64,000 nucleotides of DNA from Dyadobacter psychrotolerans (GTDB taxonomy: Bacteria > Bacteroidota > Bacteroidia > Cytophagales > Spirosomataceae): NCBI RefSeq assembly GCF_004349265.1, contig NZ_SMFL01000012.1, positions 62,001 to 126,000 of the forward strand, written 5' to 3'. How positions within the stretch are numbered: position 1 is the first letter of the stretch; each line of letters opens with the position of its first letter. Of the stretch, positions 56,081 through 64,000 are shown in pieces. The position numbers and the translations under genes are program-made. The notes under the pieces were generated by a model that did not search any database, was not told the origin of the DNA, and worked only from the letters and a program-made list of their open reading frames with translations.

Positions 56081-56662
56081 TTAGAAAGTCAGTCTTTCCA
56101 GGGTCATTTGTTTTTTCAGATTACCTAATGCGCCAAAAACCAGATTATAAACCGACTGAATGTTGATCTTCATCAAATCAGCGATTTCGTGGTTATTAAG
56201 ATTCATATAAAATTTCAAAAATATAGCTTCACGCTGACGCCTCGGAAGACCATTGATGGCTACGTTTAAATGCTGGTTGGTAGCATCAAACTCCTCATCA
56301 GAAATCAATTGATGCTCGTGAGAAGGCGTGTGAATGTGCCAGTACTCAACAGGAATGTCTTCATTGCTCGTATGCTTTTGCTGAGCATTCAAATGGCGCA
56401 CCAGTTTTCTCTTTATTGATGCCATAAGATAAAACCGGACTGAGGTGGTGTCTCCCAAAGTGGTCCGGTTTTTCCATAATTCTACAAATAAATCGTGAAT
56501 ACAATCTTTAATCAGCGGCTTGTCAATCGTGAACTGCGAACAATACTGGTAAAGGATGTGAACGTAAGAGCGATAGAGACATGCATAAGCGTTTTCGTCG
56601 CCTTTTCTAAACTGATCCCAGAAGGTGAGTTCTTCTTCTTGTTTGTAGCGTAGGTGAGCCAT
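56081..56662 (-). CDS. Orphan ECF sigma factor
   Basis: A 193-residue sigma-70 family protein: region 2 (about 12-85; FWDQFRKGDENAYACLYRSY, IHDLFVELWKNRTTL) and region 4 (about 130-188; INGLPRRQREAIFLKFYMNL, NNHEIADLMKINIQSVYNLV). No anti-sigma or receptor gene is adjacent, unlike the sigma factor at 21768. Two copies of a 14-bp direct repeat lie within 35 bp upstream of its start codon, and a strong terminator lies downstream, so it is a single-gene transcript whose regulation must come from elsewhere. Confidence 0.92.
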   Translation of the reverse strand: MAHLRYKQEEELTFWDQFRKGDENAYACLYRSYVHILYQYCSQFTIDKPLIKDCIHDLFVELWKNRTTLGDTTSVRFYLMASIKRKLVRHLNAQQKHTSNEDIPVEYWHIHTPSHEHQLISDEEFDATNQHLNVAINGLPRRQREAIFLKFYMNLNNHEIADLMKINIQSVYNLVFGALGNLKKQMTLERLTF

Positions 56663-56666
56663 TTTG

Positions 56667-56696
56667 TTAAGGTTAGGAATTATTAAGGTTAGGAAT
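56667..56696. repeat. Tandem 14-bp direct repeat just upstream of the orphan sigma gene
   Basis: TTAAGGTTAGGAAT occurs at 56667-56680 and again at 56683-56696, a 16-bp period, ending only 4 bp from the start codon at 56662 (on the coding strand the units read ATTCCTAACCTTAA). The position covers the ribosome-loading region, so it could be an operator or an RNA-binding site. Confidence 0.6.
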
Positions 56697-56819
56697 ATAT
56701 TATATAAGGGTCATTTTCACACTTGTAAATATATTTATAAAAAAACACATTATAAAAATATTTAGAGATTAAATTACATCTGATAACTTAATTTTACAAT
56801 TTGGAAACATTTAAGTAAC

Positions 56820-58457
56820 CTATAAAATTGATAGAGGTACAAACTCAAATTTTTCCCCATCAAATAATCCTTTATCACTTAATTTCAGCGCCGGAATAAC
56901 GAGTAAAGCCATGAACGATAAAGTCATATACGGCGATTGTAATGTTGACTTCAACGAACTTTTCACAAACTGATCCATCTCCGTGTAGGCATTTGCCACC
57001 TTGTATCCGTCATCATCACTCATTAATCCTGCAATGGGTAATTCAAGTAGTAATTTTTGTCCGTCGCCCACAGCCGATATTCCGCCTTTTGATTCTATCA
57101 GCATATTTACAGCCTCACAAATACTGTCATCATCGCAGCCTACTGCAATAATGTTATGCGAATCGTGCGCTACGGTTGAAGCGATCGCTCCTTTTTTTAT
57201 TCCAAAATTCCGTATAAATGCAATGGCTGGTTCCGTGTCTTTATAACGGTTTATTACTGAAATTTTTAAAATATCGCGTTCCGGATCCGAGACAATGAAT
57301 CCATCCTGAACCGAAATTTCTTCTGTCAGTCCATTTGTGATGAGTTGCCCTTCCAGTGCTTCTATGATCTTTATTTGTGACGCGTTTTCTTCTGCTATAC
57401 ACTGAAAGTCAGATGCTTTTTTTATTGTACAGTTAAATTGGTTAATGTGGCTACTCCGCAGATCCGGAAGCAGTGAAATATTATTTTCCGCCACCTTTTC
57501 TCCGTCCAGCCAGGTTTGCAGAATGTTGAAATCAGTGAGATTATCGACGACTATAAAATCTGCCGGATCGTATTCTTTTAATAAACCTACAGGCAACTTA
57601 TAATGCAGAACGGGATTCAGGCAGGCTGCGTGAAGCACATTCCAGATATCGTTTCCGTTTTCCAAAGCGCGTTTGACCAATAAATTGATATGACCCTCAA
57701 CAAGAAAATCCGGATGTTTGTCGTCGGAACAAAACATGATCTGTTCAGGAAATTCGGCCAGCAGCGGTATTAATGCATCAAAGTTTCTGGCTGCACTTCC
57801 TTCCCGAATCAGGATTTTAACACCATAAGCTATTTTTTCTTTTGCTTCTTCATAAGTGAAACATTCATGATCTGTTGTCATTCCCGCTGCTGCATAATTT
57901 TTGGCAGCCTCACCGCGAAGTCCCGGCGCGTGTCCGTCGGCGGGTTTATTAAAATGTTTAGCCCAGTTGATTTTTGCAATCATGTCCGGGTCAGCGTTCA
58001 GTACGCCGGGGAAATTCATTACCTCAGCCAGGTAGCCAATTTCTTCTTTTGCAAGCAGATCCCGCACATCATCCGGTGTAATTGTAGCACCTGCGGTTTC
58101 AAAAATGGTTGCAGGAACACAGGATGGAGCACCAAAACAAAACTTAAACGGAACACGTTTGCCATCTTCAATCATATATTCCACGCCTTGAACGCCCATT
58201 ACATTCGCAATTTCGTGCGGGTCGGAAACGGTTGCCACAGTGCCATGAACTACGGCAAGTCTGGCGAACTGCACCGGCGTAAGCATGGAGCTTTCAACAT
58301 GAACATGTGCATCTACAAAACCGGGCAATATGTATGGCAAAGCCGGATTTTCCTTTCCGGTAACCGAAATCTTTTTTATACGCTTTTCTTCAATCAGAAT
58401 GTCAGCCTGCTGAATGGTTTTGTTAAAAAGGTTGACAAGATTTGCGTTGATGATCAT
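56820..58457 (-). CDS. ade: Adenine deaminase
   Basis: A 545-residue amidohydrolase of the Ade family (E. coli Ade has 588): IINANLVNLFNKTIQQADIL start, the metal motif PGFVDAHVHVESSMLTP (His residues of the H-x-H type plus ESS typical of Ade), SDPHEIANVMG, DGHAPGLRGEAAKNYAAAG, SDDKHPDFLVEGH and the C-terminal VAHDSHNIIAVGCDDDSICE. It converts adenine to hypoxanthine and ammonia in purine salvage, using a metal centre. It starts 11 bp after the end of the beta-helix/PDZ gene in the same direction, so the two are probably cotranscribed. Confidence 0.95.
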   Translation of the reverse strand: MIINANLVNLFNKTIQQADILIEEKRIKKISVTGKENPALPYILPGFVDAHVHVESSMLTPVQFARLAVVHGTVATVSDPHEIANVMGVQGVEYMIEDGKRVPFKFCFGAPSCVPATIFETAGATITPDDVRDLLAKEEIGYLAEVMNFPGVLNADPDMIAKINWAKHFNKPADGHAPGLRGEAAKNYAAAGMTTDHECFTYEEAKEKIAYGVKILIREGSAARNFDALIPLLAEFPEQIMFCSDDKHPDFLVEGHINLLVKRALENGNDIWNVLHAACLNPVLHYKLPVGLLKEYDPADFIVVDNLTDFNILQTWLDGEKVAENNISLLPDLRSSHINQFNCTIKKASDFQCIAEENASQIKIIEALEGQLITNGLTEEISVQDGFIVSDPERDILKISVINRYKDTEPAIAFIRNFGIKKGAIASTVAHDSHNIIAVGCDDDSICEAVNMLIESKGGISAVGDGQKLLLELPIAGLMSDDDGYKVANAYTEMDQFVKSSLKSTLQSPYMTLSFMALLVIPALKLSDKGLFDGEKFEFVPLSIL

Positions 58458-58468
58458 GTGGTTGTTTT

Positions 58469-60841
58469 TTACTTAAATGAAACCGTCAATTTAAGGATTT
58501 GCTGGTTACGGAAAACTTCGATCTCTGATTTTCCTGTCCAGTTGATTTCCTGAAATACATTGGTTAAATCAGCCACATTGGCAACCGTCTTGTTGTTCAT
58601 GGAGCGTATCACATCTCCATTTTTTAAATCTGATTTTGAAAGAATACTTCCGTAGGCAATGTATTCAATGATAACACCTTTTTCATCCGGAAGGCCAAAT
58701 GCCGAGCGGTCACCGAGTCCGTTCACATTCCGGAGTTTTCCTCCAAGCCAGGTTATTTCTTTTGCAGTTTCTGCTCCTGATAAAGTATTGATCGCTGGTA
58801 AGATTACAGATGCAGCCTTCGCTTTTAAATCCGGACTAACTACGCCAAACTCGTCCATCGGAAAATTTACAAATCCCAGTTTTAAAGCCGGACTTCCTGG
58901 CAATACCTGATAATTGCCTTTTTGGGTATTTTTAAACAAAGGATCGCCTGCTGCGCTATGGCTGTCGGTGCTGTTTTTTCTGGCCTCATTAAGCGCTTTC
59001 TGATCCGGGAAAAGATTGTAGTCAACCTCTTTGCCCCAGTCGGAAACCTGTATGGGATAGTAGGATTTCAGGACAATGTTTTTTCTGAATATATCACCGC
59101 TGTTTTTGAACCAAACGTGCGGATGAAATGAATTATTAATGATGACGTTATTTTCAACTGTCCGTTGAAACCCTTCCCTGAGTTTTAGCCCGCCGTTCAG
59201 ACAGACGTTATTATAAATATGATAATTACTGCTTCCGTCATCGAGATCGATGTCCCAGCCATGGTCGCAGCGAAACCGGTTGTTGCGAATAACCACCGTT
59301 TTTTGTGCATCTAAAAGTATGGTCTCCGGGTGATCGGCGGCGAGTTTATTCATCACATCGCGCTGTGGATGCCAGTATCGGTCTCGTCCCCAGGAATTGA
59401 AAGAACCATGGTCGCCGGTTTCCAGAACAGTATTAAATACATCGTTGTACTCAATCAAATGTCCGCCCCAGGTTCCCTCGCTGACGTTAATTCCCGAACG
59501 GGGAACATTATAAATCGTATTATGACTAACGGTGATATCCATCGCCATCGAAATTTCTACACCCGCAACCTGTTTTTCTACCTGACCCAGGCCATGCATG
59601 AGGTTATCATAAACTTTACACTCTGCAGGATAATTGCTGGTTTTGGGTCCGGGCTGTTTGTCCATTTCTTCATATGAAACCGCCTGATTGTATTCAAAGC
59701 TGGGTGAGCGAGCGGCAGACGGATCGCCTACGAAACAAACTCCGCTGGCGCCAGCATTTTCGATATGACATCCTGAAACTTCGCTGTTGCGATTGTAATT
59801 GTTAAAGAAAACAGCATTTCCACCAACTGCATTGAAATAACAACTTTTGACAAAGCAATTTTCTGTGCCGTCAAAAATTACAGTTCCGCCTCTGTAGATG
59901 GCCCAGTCGCTGCGAAGTAAGGGTTCCCTGGTTTCCATGAAAGTTCGCATCAAATGAGCAAACTCAAAACCCCGGAGCCCAATATTTTTTACCGGAGTTT
60001 TTGCACTTCCTCTAAATTCAAAAAGGTGTCGTAGCTGTGGGGAATGAAACCGGCTTTTACTTAAATCCTGACCGTCAGAGGGATATAGGTACAGCATTTT
60101 CTCCTGTTTATTAAAATACCATTCTCCGGCCGTATCTAGTTCTTCAAAAACATTTTCTACAAACCGATATTTGTCATGCATTCCCATCTGGCGGTTGTTC
60201 TGATAACCGCCTTCCAGTTTCAGTTTGCCGTCGGTTTCTTTACCGGTTACTTTGTAATGATAGCCACCCCATTCATGTTTATGAAGGGCGTGGACAAAGG
60301 CGCCCTGAGGGTTTTTCCAGGACTTGATACGCGCAGGATCCAGTACATCCGCTGAATAACCACCAAAATGACTGCTTGCCGGATTGTAATTTGGGTAGCG
60401 GGCCATACGCAGTTGCTGTCCGTTTATATACAGCTGATCGAAGATGACCTCATTGCTGACGGAAGCTTTTCTGATATTTCCCTTATGGATAAGCCACTTT
60501 AATTTCAGTTCTTTTGCTCCGCTGATTACAACCTTTTCATCTTTATAGGATTGATAAATAACTTCTTCAGCTGGTTTACGAGAATCCTCTTGACCAAATA
60601 TGACCGGTTTGCTTAAATAATAAACACCAGCCCTGACATGTACTGTAACCGGCTCATGAATATTTCTAACCTTATCTCTTGCACCCTCGAAGGTTGCCAG
60701 TGGTTTGCTGATTGTACCCGGATTTCGGTCACTGCCGGTTTTTGAAATGTACAGGTCAGTAGCAAAACAATGGTTCGTTAACCCAATAACGGACAATTGA
60801 AAAAATATTAAAATGAACTTTTGCCAGCTAAGAAAGGTCAT
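58469..60841 (-). CDS. Secreted right-handed parallel beta-helix protein with C-terminal PDZ-like domain
   Basis: 790 residues: signal peptide (MTFLSWQKFILIFFQLSVIG, cleavage near CFA), an opening LYISKTGSDRNPGTISKPLA typical of secreted beta-helix proteins, many turns with N-x-I/V-x-x-N and NCFVKSCYF-like coils (about 300-620; SEVSGCHIENAGASGVCFVG, VSHNTIYNVPRSGINVSEGT) and a PDZ-like domain at 720-790 (VIIEYIAYGSILSKSDLKNG, DVIRSMNNKTV). Beta-helix proteins of this type are polysaccharide lyases or glycosidases; the PDZ tail is unusual and might bind protein tails. Substrate unknown. Lies 11 bp upstream of ade. Confidence 0.9.
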   Translation of the reverse strand: MTFLSWQKFILIFFQLSVIGLTNHCFATDLYISKTGSDRNPGTISKPLATFEGARDKVRNIHEPVTVHVRAGVYYLSKPVIFGQEDSRKPAEEVIYQSYKDEKVVISGAKELKLKWLIHKGNIRKASVSNEVIFDQLYINGQQLRMARYPNYNPASSHFGGYSADVLDPARIKSWKNPQGAFVHALHKHEWGGYHYKVTGKETDGKLKLEGGYQNNRQMGMHDKYRFVENVFEELDTAGEWYFNKQEKMLYLYPSDGQDLSKSRFHSPQLRHLFEFRGSAKTPVKNIGLRGFEFAHLMRTFMETREPLLRSDWAIYRGGTVIFDGTENCFVKSCYFNAVGGNAVFFNNYNRNSEVSGCHIENAGASGVCFVGDPSAARSPSFEYNQAVSYEEMDKQPGPKTSNYPAECKVYDNLMHGLGQVEKQVAGVEISMAMDITVSHNTIYNVPRSGINVSEGTWGGHLIEYNDVFNTVLETGDHGSFNSWGRDRYWHPQRDVMNKLAADHPETILLDAQKTVVIRNNRFRCDHGWDIDLDDGSSNYHIYNNVCLNGGLKLREGFQRTVENNVIINNSFHPHVWFKNSGDIFRKNIVLKSYYPIQVSDWGKEVDYNLFPDQKALNEARKNSTDSHSAAGDPLFKNTQKGNYQVLPGSPALKLGFVNFPMDEFGVVSPDLKAKAASVILPAINTLSGAETAKEITWLGGKLRNVNGLGDRSAFGLPDEKGVIIEYIAYGSILSKSDLKNGDVIRSMNNKTVANVADLTNVFQEINWTGKSEIEVFRNQQILKLTVSFK

Positions 60842-61163
60842 ATGTGACGATCTTATTTTGTCTTTGTGGAATCAAAATGGAGTCAAAATCAAATATCAGT
60901 ATGACAATAAAAATTTGTCGTATTACTTATATCAACAAGATAGAAGAACTTTAAATGTTTTGCGGGGATCAAATTTATCGGAAACATAAGCATTCGGATA
61001 GAAAATGAAAAGGGTTAGGAAAAGCGTAATAATTTCTCAGTAAAGTACCATTGATAAAAGTTAGGAAACTTTATAAATACGAGCATTTTTTACAACTATT
61101 TTGGCGTTTTTTTCTTCCTGGCTAAAACGAATCTGTAAATTTGAAAAGGTGAGTGACTGAAAA
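60842..61163. other. Gene-free stretch between the beta-helix gene and the AraC gene
   Basis: 320 bp, AT-rich; contains the promoter region of the beta-helix/ade unit. An 89-codon frame reaching into the AraC gene is a shadow. No RNA gene or terminator seen. Confidence 0.4.
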
Positions 61164-62030
61164 TCAGGAGCGATATTCTTTTTGGTAGCGGAGCGGACTT
61201 TTCCCTGTAAGCGTTTTAAAATATTTATTGAAGTTGGCAAAGTTATTAAACCCGCTTTCAAAACAGATCTGCGCAACACTGAGTTTACCATCCAGAAGTA
61301 ATTTGCAGGCATGTCCGATCCTGAGTTCAAGTAAAAACTGAGAATAGGTTTTCCTGCTCCTGCTTTTAAAGTACCTGCAAAAAGAATGCGGGCTCATGCT
61401 TGCCACTTCTGCTATTTCTTCAATGGTGATTTTTTGCTGAAAATTGGCAAGGCTGTATTGATATATATGATTTATGCGATCTGTATCGTGCTGATCAAAT
61501 TCCTGCGCATAATCAGTGTTGGAAAGGAGTGTAATATCCGGATTTTGTGATATGGTTTGCAAAATGCGCAGCAGCGCAATCATTGGATTGCTCTCTTTTT
61601 GATCCAGCAAATTTTGAAGAATTTCTTTTACATTTTTATTTTCCTGTCCAATCAGTTTCATGCCTTTTCTTGCCTTGTCCAACAACTCCAGAATCGCTTT
61701 ATTTTCCGGAAGGCTTAGAAAAGTGTCGCCAAAAATACTTTCTGAAAAATGGAGTACTGTTGCCTGGGCGTATAAATTGGAATCGCCCTGGAAGTACTTT
61801 TCATCACAACGCCAGTAATGCGGCAGGTTCGGCCCGATCAGGATCAGGTCGCCGCTCTGAAAGTTTTGGATGTTATCGCCGACAAATTGTGTTCCTGATC
61901 CCTGTTCTATATGTACCAGTTCCAGTTCAGGGTGATAATGCCACTGGTTATAAAAGTATAAGACCACGTCCCGCCTGATACTGAACGATTGCTGCAACCC
62001 TTTTGGAACCTTTAATAATTGTGGTTTCAC
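61164..62030 (-). CDS. AraC-family transcriptional regulator with cupin N-terminal domain
   Basis: 288 residues: a cupin-like ligand domain (about 10-95; YNQWHYHPELELVHIEQGSG, GDLILIGPNLPHYW) and an AraC DNA-binding domain (about 185-288; ITIEEIAEVASMSPHSFCRY, SVAQICFESGFNNFANFNKY, LTGKSPLRYQKEYRS). Complete. It is divergent from the altronate dehydratase gene across a 300-bp region, so it is a likely regulator of hexuronate or sugar-acid use, responding to a sugar ligand. Direct target unproven. Confidence 0.92.
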   Translation of the reverse strand: MKPQLLKVPKGLQQSFSIRRDVVLYFYNQWHYHPELELVHIEQGSGTQFVGDNIQNFQSGDLILIGPNLPHYWRCDEKYFQGDSNLYAQATVLHFSESIFGDTFLSLPENKAILELLDKARKGMKLIGQENKNVKEILQNLLDQKESNPMIALLRILQTISQNPDITLLSNTDYAQEFDQHDTDRINHIYQYSLANFQQKITIEEIAEVASMSPHSFCRYFKSRSRKTYSQFLLELRIGHACKLLLDGKLSVAQICFESGFNNFANFNKYFKTLTGKSPLRYQKEYRS

Positions 62031-62243
62031 AGCTATAATAGCAAGTTATACAGGATATGTTAATTTAATATGCCAATATAGTTGAAAAATATGCTAGTAT
62101 TGCAAAATAAAGAGTTTAAATAATTCTATTCATTTGTACATGATTTCGGTATCAGAAAAACGGATCGTGTTTCTGTAAAATAACTCTTTTGCTTTTAAGC
62201 TGAATTTAACCTGTTCAAAAGGGTAGAAACGATGTTTCAATCT

Positions 62244-62269
62244 TATTTTTGTTTCGGGAAGTAATTTTG
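62244..62269 (+). promoter_or_regulatory. Candidate promoter of the altronate dehydratase gene
   Basis: Two matches to TAnnTTTG, TATTTTTG (62244-62251) and TAATTTTG (62262-62269), lie in the divergent AraC-uxaA region, the latter 61 nt before the ATG. A clear -33 box at normal distance was not found. The rest of the 62031-62330 gap is AT-rich with no gene. Confidence 0.4.
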
Positions 62270-62330
62270 CATCAAGAGTTGTTTTAAGTACGCAACCGGA
62301 AATTTTACAGGAATCTATTTTTATATCACT

Positions 62331-63983
62331 ATGGCGTCGAACCTCTTAAAAATCCATCCATCAGATAACGTTATTGTCGCATTAAGAGACTTGCCGACAG
62401 GAACAGATGCCGAATGGGCTGGTGAACATTATAACCTTGCTTACGGTGTTTCCGCCAAGCATAAGTTTGTTACCGAAGATATTGAAACGGGTGGAGCTGT
62501 CATCATGTATGGCGTACTCGTTGGCCGTGCTACGCAGCCTATTAAAAAAGGAGAGCCGATCACGACTTTTAATTTAAAACATGATGCACACGATTACAGT
62601 ACGGCAAAAAGACAGCCTTATTCTTACACACAGCCGGATGTAAGCAAGTGGCAAAACCGGACTTTTAAAGGTTATCACCGTCAGGACGGCCGTGTTGGTA
62701 CCTATAATTACTGGCTTGTGGTTCCGTTGGTTTTCTGTGAAAACAGAAATGTCCTGATTATGAAGGATGCTTTTGAACGTGAGCTGGGTTACGCGCAAAC
62801 GGATATTTACCGCGATCACGTGCGTGAATTCCTGCATCTGTACCAGGCAGGAGATATGCGCACGCTAAAAAGCCTTGAAACTTTTGCCGAACAGCCTGTC
62901 GTTAAAAAAATAAATAACCGTCCGTTTCAAAATGTTGACGGAGTTAAATTTCTTACACATGAAGGTGGCTGTGGAGGTACCCGTTTTGATGCCAACACAC
63001 TTTGCTCTCTTTTTGCATCTTACGCTGTGCATCCGAATGTTGCGGGAATTACGGTTCTAAGTTTGGGATGTCAGAATTCTGAACTGAAAACACTGGAGGA
63101 CGAAATCAAAAAGCGTGATCCGCATTTTGATAAACCGTTTTTCGCATTCGAACATCAGAAAGGGACAGAATATTCATTGATGTCGGGGGCGATTAAGGAA
63201 ACATTTATGGGGCTAACCAAAATCAATCAGTTCGAAAGAGCAGATGCTCCTTTATCAAAACTTTCGGTCGGACTTAAATGCGGCGGTTCGGATGGATTTT
63301 CAGGAATTTCTGCAAATCCTGTTTTGGGGCATCTTTCTGATATTGTAGTTGGCTTAGGCGGGCAAACGCTTCTTGCAGAATTTCCTGAATTAAACGGAGT
63401 AGAGCAGGAACTAATCAACCGTTGTGTTACTGTGGAAAAAGCGGCGAAGTTTGAAAAACTGATGCGTGATTATGCAGGAAAAGCAGAAGCCGTAGGTTCA
63501 GCATTTGCGTTTAATCCTTCTCCGGGAAATATCAAAGACGGACTGATTACCGATGCTATCAAATCGGCAGGTGCTGCCAAGAAAGGCGGAAATGCTTATA
63601 TCGCCGATGTTCTGAATTATACTGAACGTGCAACAGAACCTGGTTTGCAGCTCGTATGTACACCTGGTAATGATGTAGAAGCAACTACGGGTCAGAGTGC
63701 CGCTGGTGCAAACATTATACTGTTTACGACCGGGCTGGGCACACCAACTGGTAATCCGATCTGCCCTGTTGCAAAAGTGGCTACCAATACATCTTTGGCG
63801 AACCGTATGCCGGATGTTATCGACTTTGACTGTGGTCCTGTTGTTGACGGAACACAATCGATTGAACAGAATGCAGAGAACCTGCTGGAATATGTGATAA
63901 AAGTCGCCAGCGGTGAGCTGACAAAAGCGCAGGAGCTTGGTCAGGATGATTTTATTCCATGGAAAAGAGGAGTATCGCTCTAG
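62331..63983 (+). CDS. uxaA: Altronate dehydratase (UxaA family)
   Basis: A 550-residue UxaA/GarD-family dehydratase: N-terminal SAF domain (about 8-95; HPSDNVIVALRDLPTGTDAE, GVLVGRATQPIKKGEPIT), GYHRQDGRVGTYNYWLVVP, HEGGCGGTRFD, SLGCQNSELKTLEDE and the C-terminal GLKCGGSDGFSGISANPVLG and GNPICPVAKVATNTSLA segments. The enzyme dehydrates D-altronate to 2-keto-3-deoxygluconate in galacturonate breakdown, using an iron or manganese centre. Paired with a divergent AraC regulator; further pathway genes probably lie beyond the window end, 17 bp after its stop. Confidence 0.93.
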   Translation: MASNLLKIHPSDNVIVALRDLPTGTDAEWAGEHYNLAYGVSAKHKFVTEDIETGGAVIMYGVLVGRATQPIKKGEPITTFNLKHDAHDYSTAKRQPYSYTQPDVSKWQNRTFKGYHRQDGRVGTYNYWLVVPLVFCENRNVLIMKDAFERELGYAQTDIYRDHVREFLHLYQAGDMRTLKSLETFAEQPVVKKINNRPFQNVDGVKFLTHEGGCGGTRFDANTLCSLFASYAVHPNVAGITVLSLGCQNSELKTLEDEIKKRDPHFDKPFFAFEHQKGTEYSLMSGAIKETFMGLTKINQFERADAPLSKLSVGLKCGGSDGFSGISANPVLGHLSDIVVGLGGQTLLAEFPELNGVEQELINRCVTVEKAAKFEKLMRDYAGKAEAVGSAFAFNPSPGNIKDGLITDAIKSAGAAKKGGNAYIADVLNYTERATEPGLQLVCTPGNDVEATTGQSAAGANIILFTTGLGTPTGNPICPVAKVATNTSLANRMPDVIDFDCGPVVDGTQSIEQNAENLLEYVIKVASGELTKAQELGQDDFIPWKRGVSL

Positions 63984-64000
63984 GGTTTTGGGCAGGGGGG

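Noticed and set aside
57867-58553. 228-codon plus-strand frame
   Set aside because: Lies wholly opposite the adenine deaminase gene and the end of the beta-helix gene, both with clear families; no homology of its own.
61547-61978. 143-codon plus-strand frame
   Set aside because: Antisense to the AraC regulator and without any recognisable domain.

Overview
The window looks like chromosome from a Bacteroidota bacterium of the Cytophagales, most like Dyadobacter or a relative in Spirosomaceae. The evidence is three secreted proteins with type IX secretion sorting tails, SusC/CarboxypepD-type outer-membrane proteins, ECF sigma/anti-sigma pairs, a 'propeller' sensor kinase, promoters of the TAnnTTTG type, few Shine-Dalgarno sequences and moderate GC. 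The assignment is inferred from gene style, not from a marker gene. No tRNA, rRNA, CRISPR array or intact insertion sequence was seen.

Layout. 1-9 kb: a SulP permease cut by the window edge, an ankyrin protein, a LuxR-type regulator without the phospho-acceptor Asp, DUF72, a T9SS cargo protein, a sulfatase and a metallophosphoesterase. 9-15 kb: a large periplasmic-sensor histidine kinase whose 3' end overlaps a convergent response regulator, then another T9SS protein. 15-22.3 kb (minus strand): an iron/siderophore-type uptake locus, transcribed sigma factor > anti-sigma > DUF4374 lipoprotein > (decayed remnant) > PepSY membrane protein > Fur-like mini winged helix > TonB-type receptor. 22.5-25.7 kb: an alkylation-repair island in which Ada is split over several genes beside an AlkA glycosylase. 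25.9-27.6 kb: a CorA-type Mg channel and a lipoprotein.

28-40.8 kb is the most interesting block: a TetR gene with an inverted-repeat operator candidate heads ten same-strand genes ending at a strong terminator. It combines serine palmitoyltransferase, a GNAT protein and a ceramide-reductase-like SDR (sphingolipid backbone) with a nucleotidyltransferase, an ATP-grasp-like protein, a CDP-alcohol phosphatidyltransferase, a flippase-like membrane protein, a HAD protein and a PfkB kinase. I read the second set as a candidate pathway for making and attaching a polar head group. A DUF5686 outer-membrane protein and DUF4833 ride along.

41-54 kb: a CmoA-like carboxy-SAM synthase translationally coupled to a membrane methyltransferase, a GH95-like glycosidase, a frameshifted DUF1508 gene, an SF1 helicase, an aldo/keto reductase, a third T9SS protein and a decayed methyltransferase gene. 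54-64 kb: rarA, an orphan ECF sigma factor, adenine deaminase, a parallel beta-helix protein with a C-terminal PDZ-like domain, an AraC regulator and altronate dehydratase. At least three genes show frameshift decay while all large neighbours are intact.
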